The position numbers and the translations under genes are program-made. From positions 1,738,001-1,802,000 of the forward strand of contig JAJEKV010000011.1 of NCBI GenBank assembly GCA_021234155.1: a stretch of DNA of 64,000 bases, read 5' to 3'. Positions 1 through 11,661 of this stretch are shown piece by piece. The stretch's first letter is position 1. The number at the start of each line of letters is the position of its first letter. Source of the stretch: Isoetes taiwanensis. Taxonomy: Eukaryota; Streptophyta; Lycopodiopsida; Isoetales; Isoetaceae. The notes beneath the pieces are model-generated. The model saw nothing but the letters and a program-made list of their open reading frames with translations, ran no database searches and was not told the origin of the DNA.

Positions 1-41
1 CTCAAGGCCAGGGCCGGCAGCACCAATGGGTACCTAGAAAC

Positions 42-2338
42 TTGTTTGGACGTGAACAGGACGACAACAATGAAGAAATGATGGTGCAGACAATTAATGC
101 AAGGCTCAGGCAAATGAGGAACCAGATGCACCAGCTGATTCACTGGGCAACCCCATTGATGAACGCTCAAGAATATGGACCACCACCACCACCTCCACCA
201 CCACTACCAGTGCAAGGCATTGAGGAGCCAGAAGGGGAAGACAATAAGGAAAATGTCAGAGACAGGAAGAGAAAAAGGAGAAGCAGAAAGAGCCCAACCC
301 CGGGGGGTGCACCTATCATATAGGGGGTACCACATGTGCGTGCAAGGGGTCGCCGAAAACCCCCTTGTATACGCCTTAGAAATCTTCCAAAAACCCCCAT
401 TTCAGCCACATATTGAACCAGAATCACCTAAAAAAAGCCCCCTCGGTAAGAGTATATGTATGGTTCAAGTCCAAAATAAACCCTTTTGGGTCACTCACAT
501 GAATTGTACGGCTATAACTATGTGAACCCCCCTTGAGCCCAACACCATCTAGCTCCAGCATATCAGACATTTCTGGCAGCCAGGACAGTTCTAGCTCAGA
601 GAGTGAGTTCGATACATCACAGATAAGGACCAAGGCAAGGAAGACAGATGACTATCAGAAGAAAGTGGATAGTGCTATGAGCAACGTATGGAAGACTAGG
701 AAGTTGGGTCAATTTTCACGGAAAGACATGTCGGGCATGGAGGCAGAAGCTTGGCTGGATGAAATGGAAGAGTTTGGTAATTCTTATGGCATGAAAGACA
801 AAGATATAGGGAAGGTTGCTACAGCCAACTTAATAGGACCAGCAAGAATATGGTGGAAAGGGTACGCGAAGTCCAATAAGCTGAGAAGAAATAGTTGCAG
901 ATTTAAGACCTTCAGCAAGGCCTTTCGAAAACATTATGTGCCAAGATCACACACTAGCAGGCAGATCCAGCAGTTCTACAGGCTAGACCAGGGGAACCTA
1001 TCAGTAGCCAAGTACATAGAGGCATTCATGAGACTCAGGCTCAATGTCCCCAGGATCTCTGAAAGGCAAGCGGTGGACGGGTACATTGAAGGGTTGAACA
1101 ACAACATCAAAAGACTAGTTCGAGCAATCAACCCAAGGACAGTCGGAGAAGCCGAGGACAAGGCTTTGAGTTTGGAGGAAGCACCAGTAATTCCAAGGCA
1201 GAAACAGTTACCATTCAAGGGTAAAACAATAGGGCAGTATCAAGGGCAGTATCAGAATAACCAATCAGCAACTACGCCAGCCGGAGGCCAACATCAAGGG
1301 AAAGCTCAGGGAAAGCCCTTTGGAGACCGTAGGCCACAAAATGGATTAGGGGGCAGTTCGCTCAAGCGTCTTTTAGATAGCATTCCAAGGGAAAAGAGGC
1401 AAGAATGCATTGAAAAGAAGTTGTGCTTTAGGTGCTTCCAGCCAGGGCACCGAACGCACGACTGTCCATTCGTCATGCAGGCAGCTTTGGCAGAGATTGC
1501 AGATTGGGATTCACCAACAGAAGGAGACAACGAAGAGGACGACCAACAGGAAGCGCAAGATTTCATAGATGGTGAGTGCCATATTTGTGCAGCTATTGAG
1601 TCAGGTGATGTTGAAAATCAGTCCACAGTCATTGCGGCTGAGGGAATCATAGATAGCAGTCCATGCCTAGTCTTGATAGATACAGGTAGCTCTCATAACT
1701 TTGCCTCTCCTAGGCTGGCTGCCCTAATGAAGAATAAAGTCTTGAAGTCTAAGCCAAGACCAGTTAGCATGGCAAGTGGTGCCATTCGCCACACTAAGGG
1801 GAGGAGGATCACGTTTGACATAGACCTTAGTGGAAGCAAGTGGCCGATGGGAGCAGAGGTCATGGATATTGGAAAGTATGACCTTATAGTAGGAATGGAG
1901 TTCCTAAAGCCAGCTAAAGCGATGATTGACTGCGAGCGCAACGAGATCTCTATGACGGCGCCAGACGGCAGCAGATTTATAGTAAAAGGTAAGAAGGTAG
2001 CTTCTCCTATGCAATGCATTTCTATAAAGCAGCTAAGGAAAAATATAGAAAGAAATAAGGTGGATTATATTTTGAGGTTAGATGCAATTGAATCAACTAA
2101 AAAGAAGGGAAGTAACCTAAGTGGAAATCAGTTGCCCAAGCCAGTAGCAAGGCTCATTAGGGAGTTCAATGATGTATTTTCGAATCAAATCCGGCAGCTA
2201 CTACCTTATAGGGGTGTAGAGTGTGAAATCACACTAGCTCCAGATGCTAAGCTTACCAGCAAGGCACTTTACAGAATGAGCACCCCCGAGTTGATTGAGC
2301 TCAAGAAGCAGCTGCAGGAGTTGCTTGACCTTGGATAA
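42..2338 (+). pseudogene. gypsy gag-protease polyprotein, split by a MITE
   Basis: The N-terminal part (42-301) is a coiled-coil-like leader with a polyproline stretch and a basic end. The second part (from about 546) holds a Ser-rich linker, a retrotransposon gag domain (motif GPARIWWKG near residue 100 of the second ORF), a CCHC zinc knuckle CFRCFQPGHRTHDC near residue 300, and an aspartic protease with the DTGSSHNF active-site loop and the later IVGME strand. It ends just after YRMSTPELIELKKQL, the usual start of gypsy RT, followed by a TAA at 2338. The two parts lie in different frames only because of the insertion at 302-534; subtracting 245 bp puts them in one frame. Function in the element: capsid/nucleocapsid and polyprotein processing. 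This copy is not expected to work as it stands. Confidence 0.85.
302..534. mobile_element. Small MITE inserted in gag, about 233 bp
   Basis: The insert begins with GGGGGGTGCACC and ends with GTGAACCCCCCTT, giving imperfect terminal inverted repeats (GGGGGGT-CAC). It is flanked by a near-perfect direct repeat, GAGCCCAACCCC at 290-301 and GAGCCCAACACC at 535-546 (11 of 12 identical). A target duplication of 9 bp or more fits Mutator-like elements best, although the G-run makes the exact border ambiguous. It has no coding capacity. Its presence explains the break between the gag leader and gag body. Confidence 0.7.
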
Positions 2339-2510
2339 TAATTTTGTATAAGTACAAATATAGCCTAAATTTTGACAATTAACTGTTTAATAGGAAGTTG
2401 ATCATTTAAATTAAATTAAAGTTGTATACTTATGATGTTTTTGCAGGGACAGTGTAAGTTCGTCACCTTAGCGCAATGTTGAGGACAGTATTGTCCTAAG
2501 GGGGGGAGAA

Positions 2511-4159
2511 CGTGACATTCCAGGGGAATATACGCCATAAATACGTATATTCCTGGACCCGTCACTATACAAGTCTACCTTTGTAGCCTTGTATACCTTA
2601 GAAAGTGGTAATGGATGCACATCTAAGTTAAATGCTTAACTTAGATAACCTTAGGATAAGGCCCATTTCCACATGGCCTTATCCTATTGGGCAAACTGCC
2701 ACACGGCCCCATCCCATTGGTGCCACGTGGCATCCCATGTGGACCCTAACCTATATTGGCCCAAACCCTAACCCTAGACCTCTTTTCCTGACCCTAGAAC
2801 CTGAAGACTCATCTATGCACTCGAAACCCCGTTTCGAGCACCGCTCGTCATAGCATAGCCTGGTGTAGCAGCCCCCGAAGTGTGTGCACGATCTAGGAGG
2901 GAGCACGGCTTCGACCACGTCAAAGAGCATGGAGACGCCAGGATTGGGAGGGAGTGCTTCTGGAGCAGGTAGGTGGAGTAGAGTTCGTAGTAGTTCATCT
3001 GGACGTTAGCACTCCAGATGGGTCTGTATATTGTATCTAGAGTAGAGCCACCCTAGAACCCTTGTTGAACATCTTGAACTCTAATCAAGGAACCCTAACT
3101 GTAAGTTAGATATATATGTTTAGGTTAAGATATTCTTATGATGTTTACCATGATATGATGGGATGTGATGATGGTTGATCATGTTTGCTCCTCTTGTATT
3201 GGGAAGGGGGGTAGAGACCTAGTAGCCTTACTTAGTAATGCTCCTAGTTAGACCCTTTAGTTCCTATTATTATGCGGCCTGTGCATAGAAACCCACCGGG
3301 CTATGGGAGCTATGATGTGACTCAGCACCACACAACGGGGCTAGAGGCAATACGGAGGGAGGATCCCTGCTGAGCGTGGCTACTGTGGATCCCATAGTGG
3401 GCTAGGCTTATGGTCGGTCACTTCGTGTGGGCCGGGCATGGGTCCGACACCCCCTGGGGCAATGGTGTCGCCCTACCTCTCAAGAGTTGCAAGCGTTAGC
3501 TTGGCTCTTGTTTGGGGAGGTAAGTCGGGGACGAATCCTGTGTTGCCACGACTCTCTAGGCGCCCGTGGAACCTCTAGACCCTGGGAAGGGGAGATGCAA
3601 CCCTTCCTGCCTCAACGGACCAGGGAGATGCAACCTGGAGTAGTCCCGATGGGTGATACCATGGGATTGCGTATCCGAAAGGCTAGAGTCATGCCAGAGC
3701 CCGATCTAGCTCATTCTGCAAAGTATGCACAGGAGGGGCGGATGGAGTGGTCAACCCTAGCCATTGTCTATAGCCAGCCCCACCATTGTTATGACTCGGT
3801 ATGCTCTATCTTGAGACCTATCCAGTCACTCGACCTCCTTATGAGTCGGAGCCACGGGTAGGAGCTCTCACGTTTTATGGCATATGATTATCTTCTTTGC
3901 AGATATAGATATGTGGATGAGCTACCCTTCGAGGTAGCATGATGTATTATTATTGCTAGTTCTGACGATGTTTATGCTTCCGCTATGATAGGAGTCCATA
4001 GTGGGAAAGGGCGCGCAAGACACCTTCGTGTCCCCTTCCCGCACTACGGTAATCCCAGAGTGCGGGATAGACGGAGGGCCCGTGCGGTCGAAGGACTGGA
4101 TGGGAGATTTCCTACGGAGTGTACAGCTGGGAGCCGTATATTTAGTAGGGAGCGTCACA
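2511..4159 (+). repeat. 3' LTR of the gypsy element
   Basis: The LTR follows a polypurine tract (AAGGGGGGGAGAA, 2498-2510) that is preceded by the wording GTTGAGGACAGTATTGTCC, also seen in the minus-strand relative near 39845-39865. It starts CGTGAC (expected TGTGAC) and ends GTCACA at 4154-4159. Its first half aligns by eye with the minus-strand LTR at 38292-39831, sharing for example CCACGTGGCATC, GTAGCAGCCCC and ACCACACAACGGGG. A further piece (about 3410-3570) matches the fragment at 35710-35880. No coding function is seen. The end is inferred from the inverted terminal bases only. Confidence 0.7.
2512..2565. repeat. Hairpin at LTR start
   Basis: GTGAC (2512) pairs with GTCAC (2561-2565), and inside it CCAGGGGAATATACG pairs with CGTATATTCCTGG, leaving a short loop. 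The equivalent position in the divergent minus-strand LTR (39778-39830) forms the same shape with different bases. Confidence 0.75.
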
Positions 4160-5936
4160 AGTACCCCGTCTTAATTTAAGTCGTTTGCATAAGATCTATC
4201 TGCCCGTCCGTTTGAGCTTGTCAACATAAAACCAGAGAGATGTATGTGCAGTTTAAGAGGGCTTTGACAAATCAACTTCTCATACAGCACCCTGCATTCT
4301 TTTGAGGCACCATGAAGTTGGCGGGGCTCAAGGTGCCTTTGGTACGGCTCATTTGCATTTAGTTGTCTCCACATTCACATTCAATATAAAATCGGAGACC
4401 TGTATTGAAAGAAGGCTTTGATAATCAGCTGCCCATGCAATGTCCTGCCTTCTTTAGCTATTCTATTGGCATTCAGTTGGCTCTACATTTGCATTTAAGT
4501 TTTTTTCATCTTATAATTAGGTATAACTTCTTAGCTGCCCCAATTGGAAGTTTGTGATTGAACTGCAGTCAATACCTCATACTAATTCTTTCTTCCAAGA
4601 AGGTAGTAAATCATGTCCAGGTTCTCTTAGCTAGCTTTAATATTGTTGCATGTGGACCATTTTCAAAGTTGGGATTCTGATCAATATTTTATTATTACCA
4701 TTTTATGCAGGGCAACAATTTATGTGTCTTGGAAAAATGCAAAAGATTGTTATCACATCATGAAGTTGATTTTTCCCAAGAGATATCATCACATCACCCA
4801 CGTTCCCAGTTCATCTTATCTTAATTTATCCATCTCCTTAGGGTCTTTGACAAATTTCTCTTTCAAAATTGATGCGCAAGGATAATATAAAGAAGAAAAT
4901 ACTAGAGGCTAGCCTCACACGATGAATTGTAGAGCATAAGGTTATGTATCAATTTTAGAAGCTCAATCAATAACGACATGTGTTTATAAAAGATGAATAT
5001 ATATCTCCATTTAGGATTTCACAAGTATATGATGTCTGAATTATATTTTTCCTGCTGGTAAGAAGAGGACACTTACAATTATGATTCATTGAGATTTTAA
5101 CTCTATTTGGGGCCCAGTAATGCCCAGCAAATCCATAGCTCAATAAAGGCTAATTAAAATGCAAAAGCTCATTTGTTTAAATTTACATACATTTTAATTA
5201 GCCTTTATTCTTACATGCAACACATGCCCTTTTACAGCTCATACAATTCTAGCATGGAAGAGAACAAATAGTTATAAGAAAATTATTAGCTTCATGCAAA
5301 ACATAAAGAGTATTTTCCATTCATTTGTGTTCAATTTGCTGGAGCAGATTCTTCCTTATAAAGTTCACCAACTTGGACAAAGCCCAGTTTATTATAGCTG
5401 GGCAATGTAAGCTAGCATGTTTTCCAGCAACATTATGGCAGTACAAATTTTTCTGTAGGACATATAGACAACCTGTTTCAACTACACAAATCTTTCAATA
5501 GGACATATAGACAACATTGAAGTCATATATGGGAAGAGTGTGCACCAATTGAGCTCAAACAACAAAAGGATATTCATTAAATATGGAACCAATAAAGTAT
5601 ACCTCTTTTTTAATATATATTATTCAGTTTTATAGACTCAACTAGGTTCTAGGTATAGGTCCATGCCTAGGCTTACAAGTTATCTTGAAAGTTGTAACAA
5701 TCGTAAGTAAATGCATAGTCTAGGCCTTCAATAAACAAACATAGTATACTACATATGCCTTCTTAGCATTTGCACTCCATCCTTTCATGACTATAGTAAA
5801 TGCATTTTACTCATGACTATGTTGAGATTCACATTTGCAACCAAATAAAAAGGTCTTTCATTATAATTGTCATAGGGTCCATGTTAGAACATTTTCTACG
5901 TGCTTATGTTTTTATACAGACCTTGCATAGGGTTAA
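4160..5936. other. AT-rich spacer, no gene seen
   Basis: No coding region is supported here. Two adjacent stretches, about 4200-4370 and 4371-4500, resemble each other imperfectly (both contain AGGCTTTGA-like and CATGCA/CATACAGCA-like segments before CCTGC.TTCTTT). A short phrase, AGGACATATAGACAAC, occurs twice, at about 5458 and 5500. The rest looks like unconstrained intergenic DNA. Confidence 0.5.
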
Positions 5937-6584
5937 ATGAGTAATTTCTTAGTATGTGCCCAATTCCTAGCAAGATATGGCGCACGCACCAAATGCACAG
6001 CTAGGAAGTTCAGCCGTAGGCGCACACCTTCTATGGCAAAGGCAGCAGAAGGTAGGAAGCAGATACCTGAGCATCTCAAGCCCCGGAGGGAGGAGGAGTC
6101 GTCTAGCTCGACAGACGACACCTTTCACGCCTCCCAAGAGAGGGATCAGAGTAGTTCTTGGGGGGAGTCCCAATGGACGGATGACACCGTCGCCCCTCAC
6201 CGGGCCGTCGGAAGCGGGGAGGATGAGCAAAGACCAAGATGCTTGGCGGGAAGAGCAAAGCAGCCCGGGGAGCGGCAAGGCAAGAGGAGGTCGGCACCTC
6301 CAGGAGGAAGAAAGGCAAGGGAACGTGGCCGAATGGCCGGAGGAGAGGGCCCAGAGGAAGAAAAGGGAGAGGGAGAAGGAAGCACGGAGAAGGGAGAAGC
6401 GGTCCAAAAGGGACCAGGACCGGCCAAGGGGCACGGTCCACATACAGGAACCTCGTCGGGAAGCTACCGATGTGGAGGAGGAGGACGACGAGGAGAGCGA
6501 AGAAGCCGAGCAGGACAAGCGAGTGGTGGAGGAGCGGAAGAGCAAAAGAACCAAAAGAGAAATGAAACCCTAAATTCATTTTAA
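5937..6584 (+). other. GC-rich charged ORF region, probable transposon debris
   Basis: This stretch is far richer in G and purines than its surroundings and is open in two plus frames and several minus frames, which is typical of compositional bias rather than overlapping genes. The frame starting near 5977 gives a very acidic/basic, Lys/Arg/Glu-rich product with coiled-coil character and no recognisable domain. A similar charged style is seen in the broken ORF at 17900-18960, next to an LTR primer site, so a gag-like leader of a retroelement is the most likely origin. It could also be a low-complexity host exon. No function is assigned. Confidence 0.3.
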
Positions 6585-7172
6585 TGTCACTTAATTTTAA
6601 AAATATGATGACGTCAGCGTGAGTCACAAATGAAATAAAAAATAAAAAAAAATAAAAATTTCCGTAGAGGACTCGGGGAGTTATACAGAATAAATTATTG
6701 TAGTCTAGAGATGAGAACCTTTGTATTTCTATTCAAAATATATACATCAAAAAGTTTTACAAAATGACTTTGAAGAAGACAAGCCGTCCCGTCAATTATG
6801 GTCTCCTCGTATCCGTCGTGCCAAGGCCAGGTCCTTTGGCATGATGGTAACCCTCTTAGCATATATAGCAAAAAGAACTGGTAATAGGTACTGTATCCCA
6901 ACTCCATTCCTTCAGCCTCAACAAACCCTTTTCATGCAAATTAGGCTGACCTCTAGGAGATTATTGGCCCTGACTTACATGCTTCTCTAGTGTGTTTCTG
7001 TTCAATTTGTTGTTGCAATACAAGTCTTATCTGATCTATTGACGTCTCTGCTTGGTATGATATATTTGTATTTCTCTGCATCAACTCTTTTGTTTTATTT
7101 GCATTAAATCTCTAGAAATATGCATTTGGATGCTACGTTTTTCAGAACCATGTTTCTTAGGTTTGTCTGACG

Positions 7173-7304
7173 CAGCAACGACATTCTTACTGGCTTTTTA
7201 TGCCAGCTTCATGCAATATGAAGGAACCTCTAGCCAAGTGCAGCGACATTCTTACCGGCCTTTAATGCCAGTTTCATGCAATATAAAGGAACTTCTAGCT
7301 GAGT
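7173..7304. repeat. Tandem duplication, about 67 bp unit
   Basis: The segment GCGACATTCTTACCGG...AAGGAACTTCTAGC at about 7240-7304 repeats the preceding AACGACATTCTTACTGG...AAGGAACCTCTAGCC with several substitutions. Confidence 0.75.
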
Positions 7305-8102
7305 GCGTTTATGATGAACTCCATCTCCTTCCTTGCTCCAAGATTGGTTGCGTATTGCTTTACTCTTTACTAAAATTATGGTCTCTTTACAATTTGAACA
7401 TGTGGATAGTTGCATTTCATTATGGGATAAGAGATTATTCATTTTGAATAAAGAAATTTTGTGTTGTGCTAACATTTGGTGGTCAGATCTCATCCTTAGA
7501 CATGGATTGTTGTTAAATGCCATTTTGAGTCACATGAAGAAAGAGATATGCTGAAGAGTTCTTATATTGCAAGGAAAATATCTACAAATGCTTGTCCAAT
7601 CTTATGGTTTGGAACTATTTGTTATTCCTTTTTATTGTGTATTGCCGTAGAAATAAAGAACTAGCCAGGCAAGGCATACTTAAATCTTTAACTTCTTGAC
7701 CTTTCATCTATTCTCATATGCTAATCATTGACTTCCACCTTGGATTTTTTCCTGCTTCTAGAAACACTTTTGGCCATGTAAAATTTAAGACTAGAATGCA
7801 TGTTGAAGGTGCTCGAAATTGATGGGACTTTCCTTCAATTGATCATGCTTAAGAAATGCATTTACAATGCACAGAAATTATTGCGTCCCCTGTTGATTTA
7901 TCTTCTATGCTTTGGTGAACCTATAGATGTTTCTGATATATTTTTTCAAATATACACTATAAGTTGAGGATTAAAACTGAGATTTTCGTGGTCTCATTCT
8001 CAAAATGTTGAAGATGTTTCTAACATTCATCTTGACTTGCATGGGATGGATCACAGGGACTGCCATGGAATATTTTGTAGGATATTGCATGATTTAATGG
8101 TC

Positions 8103-8215
8103 ACAAAAATTGGATTATGAATCATATTATATCTATTTATTTCACAAGCTTATAATACACATGGATTATGAATCATATTATATCTATAACCTGTTATTTC
8201 ACAAGTTTATAATAT
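8103..8215. repeat. Tandem duplication, about 58 bp unit
   Basis: The phrase GGATTATGAATCATATTATA followed by TTATTTCACAAG(C/T)TTATAATA occurs twice in succession. Confidence 0.75.
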
Positions 8216-8668
8216 TAACGCTTTAGTTTGTAAGAAAGTTACATGTTTATTCCATTCTCCTACTCGCTCTAACCATCCTACTCGCTTTTTCAGAAAAAAA
8301 AAAAACCCCAGCCACACATCTGACAACCATTGAAAATTTAAAAAATAGTTGGCCGTACAAGTGTCAACCAACGACAAACAACATGACATTTTGATTGCTT
8401 TTTGTTAACACAGTAAGAAAACAAGGGCCGTCCAAACAAATCATTGAATCCCAGCAATAACTTAGGGCCGTAGCAAGCGGAGCAGAACATCCTGTTGCAA
8501 CCTGGAGAAGGAAGAGAATATGAAGCACAGTAAAGAACATAAATCACAGAAACAAATCGGCCAGCTGCGGAGCTCCAAAAAGCTCCATATTAACGTAGTC
8601 TTTGCTTCTACGCTCTGTTCTGCTCCACCAATTCAGCTCACTCGTCTTCACAAGATGTCAGCTGTATC

Positions 8669-8784
8669 TGCACCGAAATCAAAACCCTGAGCTAGAAACA
8701 ATTCGTTCCATCAATTTCGAACTAAACTGCACCGAAATCAAAGCCCTGAGCTAGAAACAATTCGTTCCATCAATTTCGAACTAC
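8669..8784. repeat. Near-perfect 58 bp tandem duplication
   Basis: Two adjacent copies from CTGCACCGAAATCAAA to CATCAATTTCGAACTA differ at very few positions, so the duplication is recent compared with its neighbours. Confidence 0.85.
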
Positions 8785-9528
8785 TGAACTGCCGATTCTT
8801 CCTGATTCATAGCTGCCAATTCATAATCCTGCCGAATTCCAGTTCTGCCGATTCCCAGCTGTAGCTACACAAAAAAATCTCACTCCACAAGAAAAACCAC
8901 TGCTTTGATCAATCCTGAAGCACAGTATGGAGATCCTGAAGCACGGATATGTCTAATTCTGGCTCCTACAAATCGGCCGCCCAGCCCAATCCGGTCCCCT
9001 GTATCAGGCTTCCTATTTCGGCTGGGTTCAAATCGAGCCGTCAAGTAAAGACCATAGTAAGAAAAAAAGGGAAAATCCAACGGCCCCCAGATTTTTAAAC
9101 CAAAAAAACCAACAACACCTCTCGGTTTCGTCATTGGGGAACCTACTTGTAAGTTGTAGGAAACTGTAGGCTGAAAAAAATCATAATGTGATTTGTGAGG
9201 TGTAGGTAATTTTTCTAGAACATATCAAATGTTTCCAGAACCAAGGTTTTAGATTGTCTCTAAGAAAGAAACTAGCTGGCTGGATTGTGACACGTGCTTC
9301 CAAAGTGCGCCTCTTGGAAAAGGAAAGCTGGATTTCTTCACATGAACGTGTGAGAGATACTCTACATTCTTCTGTCTGTTTCATGCTAAACACATTGCAA
9401 GTATACGAGGCAAAGAAAAGTGGTCGATTCTTGCATTTTGCATCTGACACAAGAACATGAAATTTAAATATGCATCTCATTCTCTCATGTTTTTAAGCGC
9501 GCACACACATTGTAGTGAATATCTCAAA

Positions 9529-9642
9529 CATCTGCAGAAATCCGTGTTGTTATTCATCTCATACCTGCAGAAATCCGTATTGTTATTCATCTGCATAAAT
9601 CCATGTTGTTATCCATCGCCTGCATAAATCCATGTTGTTATC
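9529..9642. repeat. Four short direct repeats, about 28 bp
   Basis: The unit CTGCAGAAATCCGTGTTGTT with ATTCAT recurs four times with drift (CTGCATAAATCCATGTTGTT in the last two). There are no spacers of independent sequence, so this is a small minisatellite and not a CRISPR. Confidence 0.8.
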
Positions 9643-10142
9643 TCCTGTGACATCATCATTTACCATCATGTGCTAAAAGCTACATGGTTAAGCATCTTTG
9701 GGAAATCCAGCAAGCTCATACAACACTACAGATTTGTAGACTATATTCCTGCAGACAAGTAGCACTGCAGGCACGGATGTAATTTTATAGTGGAATATCG
9801 CCTACTTTGACATGTGCTTTCAATAATGGTTTCCTTTGTATATGTGTACAAGCAACGGGTTCTATTATCGATTGCAGGAACATGTACATCTTGCAACAGC
9901 AATGCTAAGAAGCATGAAGATCTTAGGCAACGTAAGATTTAGTTGTACAAGATTCTGAAAGGAAAGATGAAGAGGTCTAAAAATAAACGGGTGGAGAATT
10001 TCATTTAAAATGAAAGAAATGATCTAAGCATAGCGCTTTCTGTTAGAGCTCCAAAACTTTGCCAGAGAGTGTAGATCTGCAGTCATTTCTGTCTGAACTT
10101 GTAAATTACAAAACAACCCTTTTCTGAGTTACATTTAGGGCA

Positions 10143-10560
10143 CAGAAAAGGGTCTAGGAGCGCGATGCTGCCCTAAAAGGGTCTAGGGTTTAGCTAGAAT
10201 AGAACAAGGGTTAGGGTTGAATTGAATACCTCATGGGGCTCCTTTCTTCTCTGCTGGATTCAATCATCTGCGACATATTTTCTAAGCAGCTTGCAAAGGC
10301 CCTTGCACGCTGTGCTGTGAGTGTGTTTGCAAGCTATGGAAATCCTTAAGCAGAAAAGGGTTTAGGAGCGCCATGCTGCCCTAAAAGGGTCTAGGGTTTA
10401 TCTAGAAGAATTAGGGTTGAATTGAATACCTAGCATGGCGCTCTTTTCTTCTCTGCCGGATTCAATCATCTGCGACATCTTTTCTAAGCTGACTGCAAAG
10501 GCGCTTGCACGCTGTGAGTCTGTTTGCAAGCTATGGAAATTCTTATGCAGCCTAGTCGAC
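10143..10560 (+). repeat. Tandem duplication of the F-box gene 5' end, about 208 bp unit
   Basis: Copy 1 (about 10143-10350) and copy 2 (about 10351-10560) share the leader (AGAAAAGGGT.TAGGAGCG), the telo-box-like AGGGTTTA, the start-codon region and the codons of the F-box. Copy 1 carries two extra bases after GCACGCTGTG and reaches a stop soon after, so it cannot encode the F-box. Copy 2 is the intact one and opens the gene at 10435. Transcription from copy 1 would give a leader with an upstream start codon. Confidence 0.85.
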
Positions 10561-11661
10561 GCCCTCGATTTGTCGGATTCGCACCGTTTGTCGAAAAATA
10601 CTGTCTTGCTGACCCTTGCCCGCCATCCAAACATAAGAAGCCTCAAACTAGATTCCACTAGATTCCCTTTAGATTTCACCCTTGTTGAAAATACCCTTGA
10701 ATCCTTGGAATTATGGTGTTACCAAGGGCTTAAATCCACTTTGATCCATCCATGGTTAAGTTGCCAGAAACTTATGATTCTGAAGCTTCACTCTCCATAC
10801 ATCCACGACGAGGTTCCCTGCGGCTTGCCTTTTATGCGCACCTGTGTTTTAACTGATGTATGCATGATGAGTTCCAAGGCACTTTCTACATTCTTGCATC
10901 TCTGCCCTTCTCTCCAACGGCTTGAAATAGATTTTCATCAATGTTGCCCTCAAACTTATGGTCATGATGATGATGATGATGCGAAGATAGATTGTCCCAA
11001 TCTATTGTATCTTGAAGTTAAGGATGGCTACAAAAAAAAGGTACTAGTGGATTCACCAATCTTGAAAGAAATCAGTGTTTTCAATTCAACTGTGTTATTT
11101 GTATCTACACCAAATTTGGAAAAAGCCACCATCTCTACAATGGACAATCCATCTGTTGATTGGATTCTCCACACACGTGTTCAACATCTCCGAATTATAT
11201 CTCCTCCGAGATGCACATGGTTGCAAAAGCCACAGTTTATAGATGCAATTCAGTTTGTCCGTTCATTGGAGATAGATGTGCATTCTTTTCAGGTACCATC
11301 TTTACTGTAGTTCTTTAAGTATATTATTGTAATATTGAATACTTCTAATTTCTTGTTTTCCCATTTCGTATACTTCTAGTTTCTTATTTCCCAAATCGTC
11401 TTTTTTCTCTAGGTGGAGGAAAAACTCAACTTAAAAAAATCACATCTCCATCATCTTAGGGTCCTTGCTATAAATGTTAAAGTATTCAATGAGAATCTAT
11501 TAAGTGTCTTAAGAAAGTTGCTATCCGACTGCGTTGCCTTAGAGAATGTAGTTATACAATATACACACATTAGAGGGCGCATTAATCATTTACCTAAGTT
11601 CCTTGTCTTGCATAAGAAAGTCCACTTGAATGAGAAAGTTCCAATCATGTGGGACGGATGA
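10435..11661 (+). CDS. F-box/LRR-like protein (two exons)
   Basis: Exon 1 runs 10435-11292 and exon 2 11413-11661; the 120 bp intron has a GT donor after CTTTTCAG and an acceptor TTTTTTCTCTAG, both in phase 0. The predicted product is about 368 residues. Residues 2-40 form an F-box (SSLPDSIICDIFSKL, then ALARCESVCKLWK), which binds SKP1 in SCF ubiquitin ligases. The rest has irregular leucine-rich repeats (RSLKLDSTRF, LESLELWCY, LMILKLHSP, LQRLEIDF, LLYLEVKDG) and a C-terminal part like the FBD region of plant F-box/FBD/LRR proteins, so it probably chooses substrates. An Asp-rich run sits near residue 180. The upstream duplicated, frameshifted start is described separately. The family is firm; the substrate is unknown. 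Confidence 0.8.

Larger units (their letters stand above)
1..4159 (+). mobile_element. Ty3/gypsy LTR retrotransposon, internally deleted, 3' part
   Basis: Order on the plus strand: gag, aspartic protease, the first residues of reverse transcriptase, about 170 bp of untranslated DNA, a polypurine tract (2498-2510) and a long 3' LTR (2511-4159). The 5' LTR and primer site lie left of the window. Coding stops at 2338 exactly where the RT domain should begin, and there is no RNaseH or integrase before the polypurine tract, so this copy is a deletion derivative or a non-autonomous family that depends on enzymes in trans. A related LTR lies on the minus strand at 38292-39831, next to a pol segment that lacks gag. 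Confidence in superfamily is high; the exact left border cannot be seen. Confidence 0.85.
6585..10142. other. AT-rich spacer with several small tandem duplications
   Basis: No gene is supported. Short ORFs in both strands lack domains and coherent neighbours. The notable content is four local duplications, listed separately. Telo-box-like AGGGTTTAG sequences start to appear at about 10190, just before the F-box gene. Confidence 0.5.

Noticed and set aside
5967-6627. Long open frames on the minus strand opposite the charged ORF
   Set aside because: They are Ser/Leu/Pro-rich mirror translations of a purine-rich plus strand and exist in several phases at once.
8880-9134. 84-codon minus-strand frame near a small duplication
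   Set aside because: No homology pattern or neighbours; composition is that of the spacer.
9529-9642. Short regularly spaced repeats that might suggest CRISPR
   Set aside because: The repeats are contiguous without unique spacers, there are no cas genes, and the DNA is eukaryotic.
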